Origin: Heterohyrax brucei | Taxonomy: Eukaryota; Chordata; Mammalia; Hyracoidea; Procaviidae | Reading direction: 5' to 3' | DNA: 64,000 nt | Assembly (NCBI GenBank): GCA_028571685.1 | Contig: CM053146.1 | Coordinates: 25,641,431 to 25,705,430 of the forward strand | In this document: positions 33,430 through 45,840 of the stretch, one piece after another | Numbering within the stretch: the first letter of the stretch is position 1 | Layout of the letters: each line of letters begins with the position of its first letter | Notes under the pieces: model-generated | Told to the model about the DNA's origin: nothing | Database searches by the model: none | What the model saw: the letters and a program-made list of their open reading frames with translations, nothing else | Translations under genes and position numbers: made by a program

Positions 33430-33875
33430 ATCTGCTAACTCTAAATTTGGGAGGGTCTCTGTTCCTCCTCAGATGTCAGCTATAAGTTCAGGAGTCCCAA
33501 GAGCCTCTTACTTCTGACATACTGGCTACAAATTTGTGAGTCCCTACTACCTTCTCAGGATACCAGTCGTAATATCTGAGTTTCTCACTCCCTTTACCTG
33601 CTGGTTCTCAGTACTCCCTCAGATTTGGTAATTTGCTAGGACAACTTAAAGAACTCAGAAAGTATTGTCCTTATAATTATGGTTTTATTATATAAAAAAG
33701 TGTATACAAGTAAAAAAACATACAAAGGGTGAGATCTAGGAGAGTTGTCAACAGGGAGCTACTGTGTTCAAAAAGAACATTAGACACTCCCACAAGTGTC
33801 ACAGTCTTTCTCCAACAGGAAACCCATGGAGCTTCCACGTCTAGAGCCTTTAATGGGGCCTCCTTATATACGTAG
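33430..33875. other. Low-copy intergenic sequence
   Basis: Nothing recognised as a gene or repeat. Confidence 0.4.
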
Positions 33876-34045
33876 AGCACTGGTGGCCCGGCAGTTATGA
33901 GCTTTGGCTGCTAACCGAAAGGTCCCAGCTGTCTGAATTCAACAGCCCCTCCTTAGTAACCGTATGAGAAAGTTCTTCTCTGTCTTATAGGGGTCAATGT
34001 GAGTTGAAATTAACTAGACAGCAATGGTTTTTCATTGTGCAAGCA
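33876..34045 (+). mobile_element. AfroSINE, full-length but decayed
   Basis: Head GAGCACTGGTGGCCCGGCAG with TTTGGCTGCTAACCGAAAGGTC, B-box relic CTGAATTCAAC, then the body (TTCTTCTCTGTCTTATAGGGGTC) and tail GTTGAAATTAACTAGACAGCAATGG. Plus orientation. Confidence 0.75.
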
Positions 34046-35020
34046 CAATTGATTGAATTAGGCTCTTGTCCCCTAAGGTCACCTGATATCATGAGATGGG
34101 TATTTCTGGCTGGTCTGCCCATGTCTTTACCTAAGAGTCATCTGATTATCATAACCTGTTAGGTAGATGTAGTCTGGAGTCATAAAAATGTTTCAGTGAC
34201 TGGGGAAATACTAAGATTTTAGGAACCATGGACAAAAACCATATTCTTTAGATAAAGTTAAATTTTTACCTCACACATAGGCAGACAAAGTTTCCTATTT
34301 ATAGTACAGGCATGTTTGTTTCCCAAAGCAGAAACCTACCTAATTATACAGGAAAAATCTACCATCTTGAAACAAATCTCTACCAACTGACTAGTACGAG
34401 TATTGTGATGCCTGGTTGTTAGAATTCATTTTTCTGTTCTATCTCAGGCATTTGGACATACATTCTTTCCCCAAAGTGACTTTTTGGGAAAGAAGACATA
34501 ATCGTTTAATCTTGGGGGAGCAAAGAAAAAGGCAGGAAAAGGAAGACAGCTTGGCCATCTGGATATGCCTGTCTATGTGATTATTCATAAGACGACTCAA
34601 ATAAGCAGATGCTGTGGATAGTAATTAAACTCTTCTGTTCTCACTGGAATGTAAAAGCAGAGTCTCTTTTAACGACAAAGGATTTGTTCACATATTCAAG
34701 GGTAATCACAAAACGGCTAAGTAATAGCCCTGTTAATCATCGGAGGGCATGGATGTTTTGGGTAGTGGGACCTTCTCAGGGTAATCATATTTTCTTTACA
34801 CACAAAACCAATTCACCTTTAAGAAATGCTTGTCAGACTTTAAACAGTTCATCCACTTATCACCTTTCGTAGGTTTATCGAAATCTGTGAATGTGTCTTT
34901 TGTTCTGTTTTTTTTTTTTTTTTTTTGTCTCTTCAAGTTCTTTGATTGCATAATAGGTGAGTTAATATCTACCTGCAAGGGACACTTAGTCTGTGTCTTA
35001 AAGTGTTTTGAAATTGCAGA
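34046..35020. other. Low-copy intergenic sequence
   Basis: No gene seen. A poly(T) run of 17 lies near 34,910-34,926. Confidence 0.4.
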
Positions 35021-35441
35021 GCGGCTTAGTTGTCTATTGCTGCTATAATAGAAATAGTACAAATGCATAACTTTAAAGAACAGAAATGTTTTTTCTCACA
35101 GTTTAGGAGGGCAGAAGTCTGCATTCAGGGCACCAGATAGAGGAGGGGAGTCTCTCTTTATCAGTTCAGGGGAAGATTCTTGTTTCAGCTTCTGTTACCC
35201 CAGTGTCTCTTGATCCCTTAGTAATTTTCATGTGGTATTTATCTTCCTCTCTTTCTGTTGGATTGTCTCTATGTCTGTGCTGCTCCTTATAACTCAGAAG
35301 TGACCAGGTTTAGGACACACTCTACACTAATATGGCCTCATTAACATGACAAGGAAAACCGTATTCCCAAATGGAACTACATTCCAGAACCATAAGAGTT
35401 AGAATTTCAATATGTATTTTCGGGAACACAATTAATAACCA
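35021..35441 (-). mobile_element. MaLR-type LTR
   Basis: Opens with CTTAGTTGTCTATTGCTGCTA and TTTTCTCACAGTTTAGGAGG, closes with GGGAACACAATTAATAACCA. The organisation matches 32,899-33,429. Confidence 0.65.
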
Positions 35442-36237
35442 AAACTGAACTTGCTGGAGTGAATGATGTTCTTTGCTTGACTTAAACCTATAGAAACATT
35501 GACAGCCTCCTTATGGCCTTATATTGAGTTTACACTGTCCTTTTTCCCTTGGGTTATTCTTCTGATTTCCTAAAAAAGGCAGATGGTGGAGAAGGGTTTG
35601 TTGCTTAGGACACCTTGAGGAGCTGTCTTGTCAGATAACTCTGAGCAGACAGTCCAGAGTCAAATGAGCCCCCTGAGACAATCCCCTTACATGTGGGAGT
35701 CCTGGGTAGTATTTAGGCCAAAGAGGAAAGGGACACATTACTGTTAGGAGGTGAGTGACCGTTGTGTCACTGCCTGCCTGGCATAATCTGATAATCACCA
35801 GGTGATGGTGCTTCTGCTCTATTGTATCTGTAATCACTGAGTTGGATCAGCCCTGAAAGTCTTTGCATCAGGATTACTGCAGGAGGCTTTTGACAGACTC
35901 CACGGCTTCTCCTCTGACTGTCATTTTTCATTTCCTAAGTCTCAGATTTGATCTTGTCTGTCTCTTGCATCAACCTTTCACAAATTCTTTATAAATCTCA
36001 AACTCATTATGGCATTCAAGGTGCTGCAAGGACCCCTGTCTCCCACTCCTTCTGCGTCTGTAACTCACCACACACTCTCATCACAAGTACATTTTTTTTC
36101 AAATTTTAATGTTAGCATAATCTTAGAGTTACAGAAAAGTTGCAAACGTGGTTCAAGAGAGTTCTCATGTACCCCTTACCCCATTGCTCCTTCTGTAAAC
36201 TTCTTACATTATTGTAGTTTGTCACTAAGGAACTAAG

Positions 36238-36408
36238 AAGCTGCAAGAAGAATCTTCGCCAAATCTGACAGAGAGAGACTCGCTTCCTCCGTCTGGAGCT
36301 CTGAATGCAGACTTCTGGCCTCCTGAACTGTGAGAAAATACATTTCTGTTCTTTAAAGTCACCTATGTGTGCTATTTCTGTTACAGCAGCAGAAGATAAC
36401 TGAGTCAC
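36238..36408 (+). mobile_element. MaLR-type LTR 3' fragment
   Basis: CTGAACTGTGAGAAAATACATTTCTG followed by a ...TTACAGCAGCAGAAG end is the plus-strand 3' end of an MST/MLT1-type LTR. It lies inside the old L1. Confidence 0.6.
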
Positions 36409-36924
36409 TCTGATACATTGCTATGAACTAAGTTCCACATTTTATGTGATGCCTAGGGGTTTTTATCCAGTATTCTTTCTCTTTTCCAGAATTCTATCCA
36501 AGATACCACATTACATTTAGTCATCATGGCTCAACTTCCTCTAGACAGTTTCCCAGGCTTGCTTTGTTTTGTCTCAATAACCTTAGCAATTCTGAGGATT
36601 ACCCATCAAACATTTTGCAAAATGGCACTCAATTTGAATTTGCTGATTTTATTTATTTATTTTTTCATGATTAGGTTCAGATTGTAGAATTTCAGGAGGA
36701 AGAATTCAGAGGCAAAGTATGATTCTTATCATACCAAGGGTACATGACATCAACATGGCTTGTCTTGATCATCTGACTGAAGTAGCGTTTGCCAAGATTC
36801 TCTACTATAAACAAAGTTACTTCCCCTTGTGCTTTTTCTGTATTCTATACTTTGGAAGTGGAACCCACATTAAATGAGGGTGAAGAAGAAGGAGTATTGC
36901 CCAACCTCCTGAGAAGGGGTGTGG

Positions 36925-37098
36925 AAAAAAAAAAAAAAAAACTGAGTGCTGTCAAGTGGATTCCAACTCATAGTGATCCTATAGGACAGAGTACAACTGC
37001 CCCCTAGAGATTCCAAGGAGTGCCTGGTGGATTTGAACAGCTGATCTTTTGGTTAGCAGATGTAGCACTTAACCACTATGCCACCAGGGTTTCTCCTG
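36925..37098 (-). mobile_element. AfroSINE, well conserved
   Basis: An A-run of at least 17 at about 36,925-36,942 (the reversed T-tail), then CTGTCAAGTGGATTCCAACTC, CTATAGGACAGAGTACAACTGC, GGTGGATTTGAACAGCTGATC (minus-strand B box) and CACTTAACCACTATGCCACCAGGG (reversed head). One of the clearest copies in the window. Confidence 0.85.
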
Positions 37099-38479
37099 TG
37101 TGAGAAATTTTTCCCTTCCATCCTAATTTATTTCTATAATTATTTATATCAGTATCAATTTACAGACACATTTTGTATTTTGGAGTATATTCTAATACTA
37201 CATTTTCTTTTTCAAAATATCCTAGTTTGACCACTGGGGGACTATTTTATGTTGGCTACTTCCTCCTTTTGTTTATTGAGCACTTCTTACATTATGACAC
37301 TAGGAAATATTATAGTCTAATCTTGTGTATTCCTGCCCCAGCCCTAGAAACCAAGGATTCCTGGTTCTTTTTTTTTTTTTTTTTTGGAGATTGAATTAGC
37401 AGCCAAATCTCTCTGCTAGGTGTGCAGGTTGCTACTGCAGTGCCATTACCTTTTGCAATCTCAGTGAGCAGAATTTAACAAATCTATGTATGCATAGCTA
37501 CTTGTGTATACACGTGTCTATAATTTTTCTGTATCTCTCCATCTGTTTCAGTATTAGCTATACATGAATCCATAATGATGTCTCTGAATTGAATCCAGTA
37601 GTTCATTATTTCATTCTTTTTCCTCTTTCTTTTCTGTAACCTTCAGTGTCAGCAGTAAGAAACGTGACTCCTACCATCCCACATCTATTTGTGAAATCCC
37701 AGTACACTTGTACAGGGTTTCAGAATTTTAACTCGTGTTTTCCTGAGAAACAACTTTAGAAGCTACAGCACAGTGTTTAGGCACATGTCCTTGTGTCCTT
37801 AGTCATAAAACTTCCATCCAAAACAGCATGTTCCAGAGTTACTTAGGTCAGAACATTTTCCCCACCACCTTCAGTGAAATTGTATCATAGATTCTCTCAT
37901 AATAGTTTGCATTGCATCCTGAGATCTCCAACCTTCTGAGTTTTTTTTCCCTTTCATGTATTAGGTTTCATTTTTAATGTGGCAAATTTCTTTGGCTTTT
38001 GACAAATTTAGGGCATCATATATCCACCAGTGCAGATTATTGTCATCACATTGTCTGTACCTCCTTACTTACATATTCTCCCCTCCTCAAGTCTGGAAAT
38101 CACTGATGTATTTTTGCCCCTATAGTTTTGCAATTTCCAGAATGTCATATTAATGGAATCATACATTGTATAACCTTTTCAGTCTGCCTTGTTTTGTTCA
38201 CCCATGTTGTTCCATGAATCAATAGCTAGTTGTGTTTGATTTCTGAATGGTCTTCCACTGCATATTATTTACCTACTGAATGATATTTTAGTTGCTTCTG
38301 GTTGTTGGTGAATATGAATAAAGCTGTAATAAACATATATGTACTTGTTTTTGTGCAGATGTAAGCTTTCTAGTCAGTTGGGTGAAAAATTACTGGATTG
38401 TGTGGTGCCTATATTTAACTACAAGTGATAATTTGAAGTTTTCTCCAATGAATTCTACATTCACTTGCGTCTGGACTGA

Positions 38480-38770
38480 TGCACATGCTGTTTGCACTGC
38501 TTCATTTGTCTGCTCCTCTTAGCTAAAATCTCTCTTCAAGTGCCTCCATTCTTTGCAAGACTTCCCTTCCTTCTCCTTGGACTAAGTTGGATACTCTTAT
38601 GTATTCTAGGCCTATATCCCTCTCTTCTTAATCTCTACTATAATTTTTTCATATCATCATCTCCCTTAAAAATATATGAAAACTGTAGGGCAAGTACTGT
38701 ATCTTTCATTTCTATAATCTTGGTTTCTGGTATTACCCGTGATATACAATAGGAACCATTAATTACATAT
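38480..38770 (+). mobile_element. Possible L2 LINE 3' fragment
   Basis: CTAAAATCTCTCTTCAAGTGCC followed by CAAGACTTCCCTTCCTTCTCC and CTGTAGGGCAAGTACTGTATC has the composition and order of an L2 3' end. Weak. Confidence 0.4.
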
Positions 38771-40065
38771 TAAATCAGAATTTTTAAATGATACCATGAG
38801 TTAGCTTCACCTATCTCTCAATTTAATTTTTTCTAACCTGTGTTTGTTCTGAGTATTATGGCTAATATTTATATTACACATAAACGTTAACTTAGACCTG
38901 AGATTATTGTGAACCTTATCACTGTTTACACTTTGCATGAATTCTTAGATACATTTGATGCTTTTAAACTGAAGAGATGCTACAAAGGTTAATTTTCTCC
39001 TTTCTATTCACATTTTCAGATACTTAAAGTTATGTGTTAACACTGCATGTTTCACTTTTTCTCAGAAATACAGAAAAGAGATTTTTCTTGATGTTTCTGA
39101 TACAGAAAAGGTCGTAAGTGAGGTCTGAGTCCATCCAAGTGCAATTTTAGTCATTGGTGTAGATATATATATATGGAAGGAGGAGTAGAAGGTTAAAGCA
39201 GTAGAGAAGGCACAGAACTGAAAACTGCTCACAGGTAAGCAGTATCCTTCCCTCTTTGAAGAGTACTTGTATGTTCTATTAACATTACTGGTAGCTTACA
39301 GCAGGGCTTCAAGGGAGAACTTAAGCCCTTTCACAAATTTTAAGAGCAAAATAGAACAAAAAGAAAGGTAATAATATAATTTCTCTTTCTTCCTAGGTGA
39401 ATGGGGAGATTTTATTTAAAAAGCCTCAGGCAATCTTTGAACTCAAGTTTGTTCTTCTCTAAAGGTGCGTATTTTTGAGGAGGCTAAACCTTTCCTTTAT
39501 ATTATTTATACACCCAGATCATTTTTCTGAGGTTGGGAGAAAATGATATCCTGAAGACTGATGCCTGGTTGTGCCTGCTTGAGGTTGGTGCAGGCAGTCA
39601 TTGCTTTAGCAAGCTCTCCAACCCATGGTGCTGTGAGATCATTATCCAAACTAGTTCTGTGTGCTAGGCTCAGGACATTTGCAAGCAGATGTTAGGCATA
39701 ATGGACAGACACAGGCTGGGTTTGGTCTCCTATGGCAAGTCTGCATCTAAGTACAGAAGGTCATTTGCAGTGGATTCTTTTGGAATGCTTTCCGGCCGTT
39801 TCTGTCATAAAAAGAAAGGAAGCTGGAGAGGTGGCTAAGGACATGAGGCAAGAAAAATTCTTAAAATTCTTACTCTCAAGAAGCCACTGGTGCCAGTTAT
39901 AGCATCACACAGATAAATATATTGAATGAAATGAAGTCTGTGGGGAAAATAAATTAATTTCTAATAAATGTCAAAGGGCTTCTCTCTTAAGACAATTATA
40001 GTAAATTTGACAAAGCAAAAGCAAATATCAAAAGAGGGCCTTCCAATAAAGGAAAAAGTTTAACT
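38771..40065. other. Unassigned low-copy sequence
   Basis: No repeat family or coding signal recognised. A short AT run (ATATATATATAT) lies near 39,161-39,172. Confidence 0.45.
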
Positions 40066-40265
40066 AAACCAAAAGCAAAGCTGCTACCATCTAGTAGATT
40101 TCAACTCACAGGCAAACCAGTGTATACAGATTAGAATGGTTCCATAGCATTTCAAGGCTGTGGTCTTTTAAATCAGGTCACCAGGCCTGTCTTTGGAGTT
40201 ACCTCTGAATGAGTTACAATGCCAACCATTGGCAGGTAGTTAAGAGCTTAACTGTTAATGCTACC
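40066..40265 (-). mobile_element. AfroSINE
   Basis: AACCAAAAGCAAAGCTGCTACC ... GATTTCAACTCACAGG ... ATAGCATTTCAAGGCTGTGG ... AGGCCTGTCTTTGGAG ... CAGGTAGTTAAGAGC. A reversed, decayed copy. Confidence 0.6.
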
Positions 40266-41453
40266 CGAAAACTACTAAAGGCCCAGAAGGGAAGATACAG
40301 CGTGCAATGAGATAAACAGTAGAGGAAATGATGGTAGTATAAGATAGTGCAGACTCTAGATCCACACTCACCTTGTTCGTATTCATATTCCAGACACAGC
40401 TGAGTAATAAAATCAGCCTGTGTTTCATTTTAAGGAACCTATAAGTACCTACCTTATAGGACATCAGTCAGTTACTACGTTTCAAGCACTTACGCCAGTC
40501 AGGTCCATCTGAGACTCTGAAATATCAGCTTCTCATCCGTTCTCCGCCTTGCCCTCCTGCAGAGGATGCCTGAGAAGAGTAAACTTATTTTTCTGTGTTA
40601 CTTGAATCATCAGTCATTGTCTCCAGAAAGATATTACCAAAAGGGAAAGATTTATCTCAATTTTGCTGACAGTTTTTAGCATGAATGGGTGTCAGACTTA
40701 ATCAAATGTCTTTTCTGCATCAGTAGACAAGATCAGGTGATTCTTGTCTTTTGTGATATTTATGTTGTTTGTTGCATGAATTGTTTTCCTGATGTTGAAC
40801 CAGCCATGCATCCCTCATGTGAATCCAGCTTGGTCATGATGGATTATTTTTTGGATATGTTGTTGTATTCTATTGGTAAGAATTTTGTTGAAGACTTTGG
40901 CATCTAGATTCATGAGTGATATCGGTCTGTAGTTCTCCTTTTCGGTTGGGTCTTTCCCTGGCTTTGGTACCAGGGTTATGCTGGCTTCATAGAATGAATT
41001 TGGGAGCATTCTATTCCTTTCTATACTGTGAAATAGTTTCAGTAGAATTGGAGGTAACTCTTCTCTAAAAGCTTGTTAGAATTCTGCAGCGAAGCCATCT
41101 GGGCCTGGGCTTTTTTTTTTGGTTGGCAGTTTTTGATGACTTTTTCAATCTTTTCCTTTGTGATGGATTTGTTAAGTTGTTCTGCTTCACCTTGTGATAA
41201 TGTTGGTAGGTGATACGAATCAAGGAACTTGTCCATTTCCTCTAGGTTTTCAAATTTGTTAGAATACAGTCTTTCACAGTGTTCAGCTATGATATTTTTG
41301 ATTTCTGCTGGATCTGTTGTGACAACTCTCCTCTCATTTCTTATTTGGGTTATTTGTTTCCTTTCCTGTTTTTCTTTAGGAAGTTTAATGAATGGTTTGG
41401 CAATTCTGTTGATCTTTTCAAAAAATCAGCTTTTGGTCTTTTCAAATTTTTTC

Positions 41454-42573
41454 TTTTTTTTAATTTAATATGACTGGGTGAAAATGTACATTCCCATATA
41501 AATTTACACGCCCACCTATATGCAGCTTCCACTGCTCTGCCTGCCCGGTGACAGCACATTATTCCTCTCTGTTCCATACATGTCTCATCCCCCAACAGTC
41601 TCCTTTACCCTCACTCTATTTCCTCCAGCCAGGATGATATCCTATAGATGCATAGAACCATAAAGTGCAACCAAAATATGGTCACTCAGCATCGCCAAGT
41701 CCAATCCATTTGTGTCTGAAAAGTTGACCTTCATTTTGACTTATGGGCAAGGGCAGCATCAGAGCCAGTGGCCATGCTCCCAGGGAACCACGAAACCACT
41801 GGACCATCAATTGAAGTCTTTTAGTGGAGATCTCAGGATGCACCCCTTTTTATTCTTGTGTTGCCAGTGAGACTCAACTTAGTGAGCTCCATCGCAGCTA
41901 TCACTGGTGGTGGCCGGGCACCATCCAGTTCTTCTGGTCCCAAGTCGATGTAGGCACCCACTCATGTGGGACTCTCTATCTTCTGGGTTGTCTTCACACC
42001 ATGTCATTTTGGTCCTCGGTGAGCATCTGTTCCTGCTGAGTTGGGACCATTTGCTGTGCCCTCGGATGGCAGCTTGACAGCTTTTAAGACCCCAGACGCC
42101 ACTCACCAATGTGGGGTGCAGAGAACAGACAGATTGATGGATGGAACAGAATTGAGACCCAAGAGATCACACCATCTGCCTATGAACAGTTGATATTCGA
42201 CAAAGGCCTAAGATATTAAACTGGGGTAAAAACAGTATCTTCAACAAATGGTGCTGGCAAAATTGGATATCCATCTGCAATAAATTGAAGCCAGCCACCA
42301 GCCAAGTGCCATCGAGTCAGATTGAAACAAGATCTATATCTTACACCTTATACAAAAACCAACTCCAGCTGGACAAAAGACCTAAATATCAAACCTAAAA
42401 CGATAAACGTCATCCAAGAAAAGGTAGGAACCACAGTGGAAGTTTTATTACACAATGTGGCAGACTCCAAAACCTGTCAAACAAACCACATTCAACAGAA
42501 GAGAAAATAGATAAATGGGAACTATTAAGAATCAAACACTTTTTGCTCATCCAAAGGCTTTATTGATATAATC
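41454..42573 (-). mobile_element. L1 insertion with 5' inversion (twin-primed)
   Basis: The left 670 bp (41,454 to about 42,122) is a minus-strand L1 3' UTR starting with a poly(T) tail. It joins at about 42,121-42,126 to a plus-strand ORF2 segment (to 42,573) equivalent to copy A 8,722 to about 9,115. The source sequence between about 9,115 and 10,171 is missing. The flanks share ATTTTTTC (41,446-41,453) and a near-identical ATTTTTTTC (42,574-42,582), a probable target duplication. This is the signature of twin priming with a deletion at the inversion point. Confidence 0.85.
42290..42320 (-). mobile_element. 31-bp RTE/SINE tail-tip micro-insertion
   Basis: GCCAGCCACCAGCCAAGTGCC plus ATCGAGTCAG lies within an L1 ORF2 segment, bounded by ATTGAA at 42,284-42,289 and 42,321-42,326. 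The interrupted L1 sequence is continuous once the insert and one ATTGAA are removed. Confidence 0.8.
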
Positions 42574-43930
42574 ATTTTTTTCAATTCTTCTTCTATTCTC
42601 TAATTTGTTCAGTTTTGCTCTGAATTTTATGATCTGTTTTCTTCTGGTGACTGAGGGGTTCTTCTGTTGTTCTCTCTCTACTTGTTCTAGCTGAGGGGTT
42701 ACTTCTTTGATTTGGTTTCTTTCTTCCTTCCAGGTGTGTGCATTTATGGAGATAAGCTGACCTCTGAGCACTGTTTTGACCGTATCCCACAGGTTCTGAT
42801 AGGAAGGGTTTTCATTCATGTTGGAATCCATGAATTTCTTTATTTCATCCTTGATTTCTTCTATAACCCATGATTTTTTTAGCAAGGTGTTGTTCAATTT
42901 CCATGAGTTCCACTTTCTATCTATGTTTTTGCTGCTATTGATTTTGACTTCTATGGCTTTATGATCTGAGAAGATGCTTTGCATTAATTCAGGGGTATGG
43001 ATTTTGTTGAGAACTGCTTTATGTCCTAACACATGATCTATTCTGGAGAATGTTCCATGTACACTGGAGAAGAAGGTGTAGTTGTCTGCTGATGTATAGA
43101 ACGTTCTATATATGTTGGTGAGGTCTAGTTGGTTAACTGAGGCAATAAGGTCTTCTGAGTCTTTACTGAGCTTTTATCTAGATGACCTGTCCAATATTGA
43201 GAGTGGAGTGTTGAAGTCTCCTATTATTGTGGAGTGATCTTTCTCCTTTCTGAGTGTAGTCAGTGTTTTTTTGACATATTTAGGTGCTCTAATATGAGGT
43301 GAATAAATATTTAATATTGTTAAGTCCTGCTTGTCTATTGAAACTTTCAGCAATAGTGTCCATTCTTGTCCATGATGTTGGATTTTACGTTAAAACTGAC
43401 TTTATCTGAGATTAGAATTGGCACATCTGCTGTTCTTTGTTCATTGTTTGCTTGATATATATTCTTCTTTAATTTGGGGTTTGTTCATATCTTTAAGATG
43501 TGTTTCATTTAGGCAGCATACAGATGGATCATATCTTTTGATCCAAGATGTCACTCAATGTCTCTTTACTGGAGCATTCAGTCCATTCACATTCAGTGTA
43601 ATTATTGATACGTATTATGTTCAGTGCTGCCATTGTGATATGTTTATTATTCTGTTGATGTTGTCTCTTTTGCTCTTATTGATCTGCAACCTTCTTATTT
43701 ATGAGTCAATTTTTCACTTTTTCCAGGTTTGGTTTTGTGGTTTTTGAGACTCCTGTATTACATTTCTTGATATGGTATGTTGTTTTTTATTGTGCTTTAC
43801 AGCTGCCTTTATGATCCCACAAATAAAATATGTATAAACCCAATTTTGATTACTATCAATCTTGTCAACTTCCTGTCCATCTGGAAGAATTATAACAACT
43901 GTAGTACATCCCTCTTTTTAATATGATGAT

Positions 43931-43959
43931 AGGATCCAACTCGACGGCACTTGGCTGGC
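43931..43959 (+). mobile_element. RTE/SINE tail-tip micro-insertion
   Basis: AGGATCCAACTCGACGGCAC followed by TTGGCTGGC is absent from the homologous spacer of copy B (near 22,660-22,690). Plus orientation, about 29 bp. Flanking duplication unclear. Confidence 0.7.
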
Positions 43960-44074
43960 ATCATAGTTTACATGATATGATCATTAGATTGTTCCTTTCA
44001 CTATTATAGCTTTGACTATATTTGGAGCCTTCCCTAACTAAGTAGGATACTGGATAATCTGTCCTTCTAAAATA

Positions 44075-45038
44075 TAAAGTTTGCAGTTTTGTGATTCCAA
44101 GCCAAGACATTCCTTCAGTGTTTCTTGTAGCTTTGATTTGGTTTTTACAAAGTCTCTGAGGTTCTGTTTATCTGCGAATGTCTTCATTTCATTTTCATGT
44201 TTGAAAGATAGTCTTGCAGGATATACAATTCTTGGCTGGATGTTCGTTTCCTTCAAGGCTTTGAATGTGTCATGCCACTGTCTCTGTGCCAGTGTTGTTT
44301 CTGCTGAGAAATCTGACAAAATCCTACAGGGCTTCCCTCTGAACCTTAGCTTTGTTTTGAGTCTTGCTGTCTTTAAGAGTTGCTGCTTATGTTTCATTTT
44401 GTTAAGCGTGATTATACTATGTCTTATAGTCTTTCTACTGAGATCTATATTGATTGGTGTTTGATATTTATCTTGGATATCTATATTCTCTTCTTTCATG
44501 ATTTCTGGGAAGTCTTACGTCAGCAGCTCAGCAACAATACTCTCTGTGTTCTCAGGTGTCTTGACCTGTGCAGGAACTCCAATTAATTGTAGACTGTTCT
44601 TTTTAATACAGTCCCACGGGCTTCTTAATGCTTCTTCATTTTTCTTGTTTCTTTTTCCTGATTTCACCTCATAGATACTGGCATTAGTAACTGTGCCTTC
44701 CAAATCAGAAGTTCTCTTTTCCATTTGTTCCATTCAGTTTTCTTGGCTTTGAATTGAAGTTTCTGTCTCTTTGATTTTGTTCTTGATCTGTTGGATTTCT
44801 GAGTACTGATATTCCATCAAATCGAACAGCTTCCTTAATTTTTCATTTAGCTCTGCTGCATTTTGTATAAGGTCCAGGAAGGCTCTCTATATAATCCTTT
44901 GGTATTCACCTTCTGAGAGTTTCAGAAAAGCTTGTTTGTCTGGAAAGTTCTGAGGTGGTTTCTTTGGGGACCTTCTGATGCTGTGGGTGATTTCCAGGTT
45001 ACCATCTTCTCCAGTATTTGTTGCTTTTTGGGCTTCAT
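44075..45038 (-). pseudogene. L1 ORF1 pseudogene (minus)
   Basis: ATG near 45,038 (MKPKKQQ-like start). Open fragments at 44,515-44,733 (coiled-coil end and NSLQLIGVPA) and 44,038-44,499 (RRM and C-terminal domain with RHSIITLNKMKHKQQLLKTAR and ETTLAQRQWHDTFKAL) give the usual ORF1 order. A stop near 44,513 and others separate them. The C-terminus reaches beyond the usual end only by read-through. Confidence 0.8.
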
Positions 45039-45757
45039 GTGGGTCAATAAAGGCTGGGAGAGATGCTGTGAAGATGGACCACAGTTGTTTCTCTAGGCCG
45101 TCTTAAAATGAGAAGTGAAAAGTATTTGACAACTTCCAAAGTCAGTCAGGTTTTCAGGTGTATAGGTCCCTCTTACCATCTGGCAAAGTAAGCAACTGTA
45201 TATTGAACCCCAGATGTTATAAACTAGCTCAAAATGCAGAAAGGCTGCTGCCCTGCTGGCCTCTGCTTTTGGGCCCCAGCTGTAGGTGATACTGTGTAGA
45301 ATTCTGCTTTTCTGTTGGAAAAGCAGTCTCTTCCGGGTAGACACTGCCCCTCAGCCCAGAAATTAGGTCCAGCTGAGGCTTCTGTATAGCTGACTCTACC
45401 TCCCAGCAAAACAAGATGGTGTCCCGCACAAGCTTGTCAGATGGCCAGGACCTGGCTCCCAGTGGAAAGAGAGGTCAAGGCTGCCAAAATGCCCAGGGTC
45501 CACAGCCTCCGCCGCTGGGCCCCAGTCCCATGCAGCACTGTGCAAAACACTACCTACCTGCTGGAAAAGCACTCTCCTCCCAGCAGGCACCACCTCCCAG
45601 CCTAGGAAACAAGTCCAGCCAGGACCTCTGCCTGGGTTTCTCTGTTTCTCAGTGGATCAAGATGGCGTCCTACACAAACGCATATGTATGGCTACCACGT
45701 GGCGGAGGTAGAAAGATAGGCCAGATGAGCTGAGATGTACAGAGTCCAAAGCCATGA

Positions 45758-45840
45758 TATCAGGGAAGTTTTCTGTCATCAACTCTTCAGCCATTCTCTC
45801 TGTATCTTCTAGTATCCCTCCCTGTTCTGGAACTTCAATT
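45758..45840 (-). mobile_element. Short L1 ORF1 fragment
   Basis: The plus strand GGGAAGTTTTCTGTCATCAAC ... CTCCCTGTTCTGGAACTTC is the reversed ORF1 block around VPEQGGILEDTE. It directly follows the 5' UTR of the element to its left, so it is a separate or rearranged piece. Confidence 0.6.

Larger units (their letters stand above)
36075..38440 (-). mobile_element. Ancient L1M-type 3'-region fragments, interrupted
   Basis: Several pieces resemble reversed 3' parts of old mammalian L1: 36,075-36,237, 36,409-36,640 (CAAGATACCACATTACATTTAG) and about 37,560-38,440 (GAATGTCATATTAATGGAATC, TTCTGGTTGTTGGTGAATATG). They are interrupted by the LTR at 36,238 and the SINE at 36,925. They could belong to one element, but the register was not verified. 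Confidence 0.5.
40668..43633 (-). pseudogene. L1 ORF2 pseudogene (endonuclease and part of RT), split
   Basis: ORF2 start ATG at 43,633 (CATTGTGATATG context on the plus strand). The endonuclease domain is recognisable with SDHKAI near 42,965 (inside the open piece 42,547-43,032). After the nested insertion it continues with the linker and RT segment at 41,039-41,236 ([10 protein letters not shown]) and 40,815-41,009 ([35 protein letters not shown]). It ends before the RT active-site motif. Broken by stops and indels throughout. Confidence 0.8.
40668..45757 (-). mobile_element. Older L1 (minus) lacking its 3' part, with a nested L1
   Basis: From right to left on the minus strand: 5' UTR about 45,757-45,039, ORF1 45,038 to about 44,075, spacer, ORF2 from 43,633 to 42,574 and then 41,453 to 40,668, where it stops mid reverse-transcriptase (the TTCATGCTAAAAACT equivalent). 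L1 copies are normally truncated at the 5' end, so loss of the 3' end with a complete 5' end implies a later deletion. A second L1 (41,454-42,573) splits ORF2, and an RTE/SINE tail tip lies at 43,931. Confidence 0.85.
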
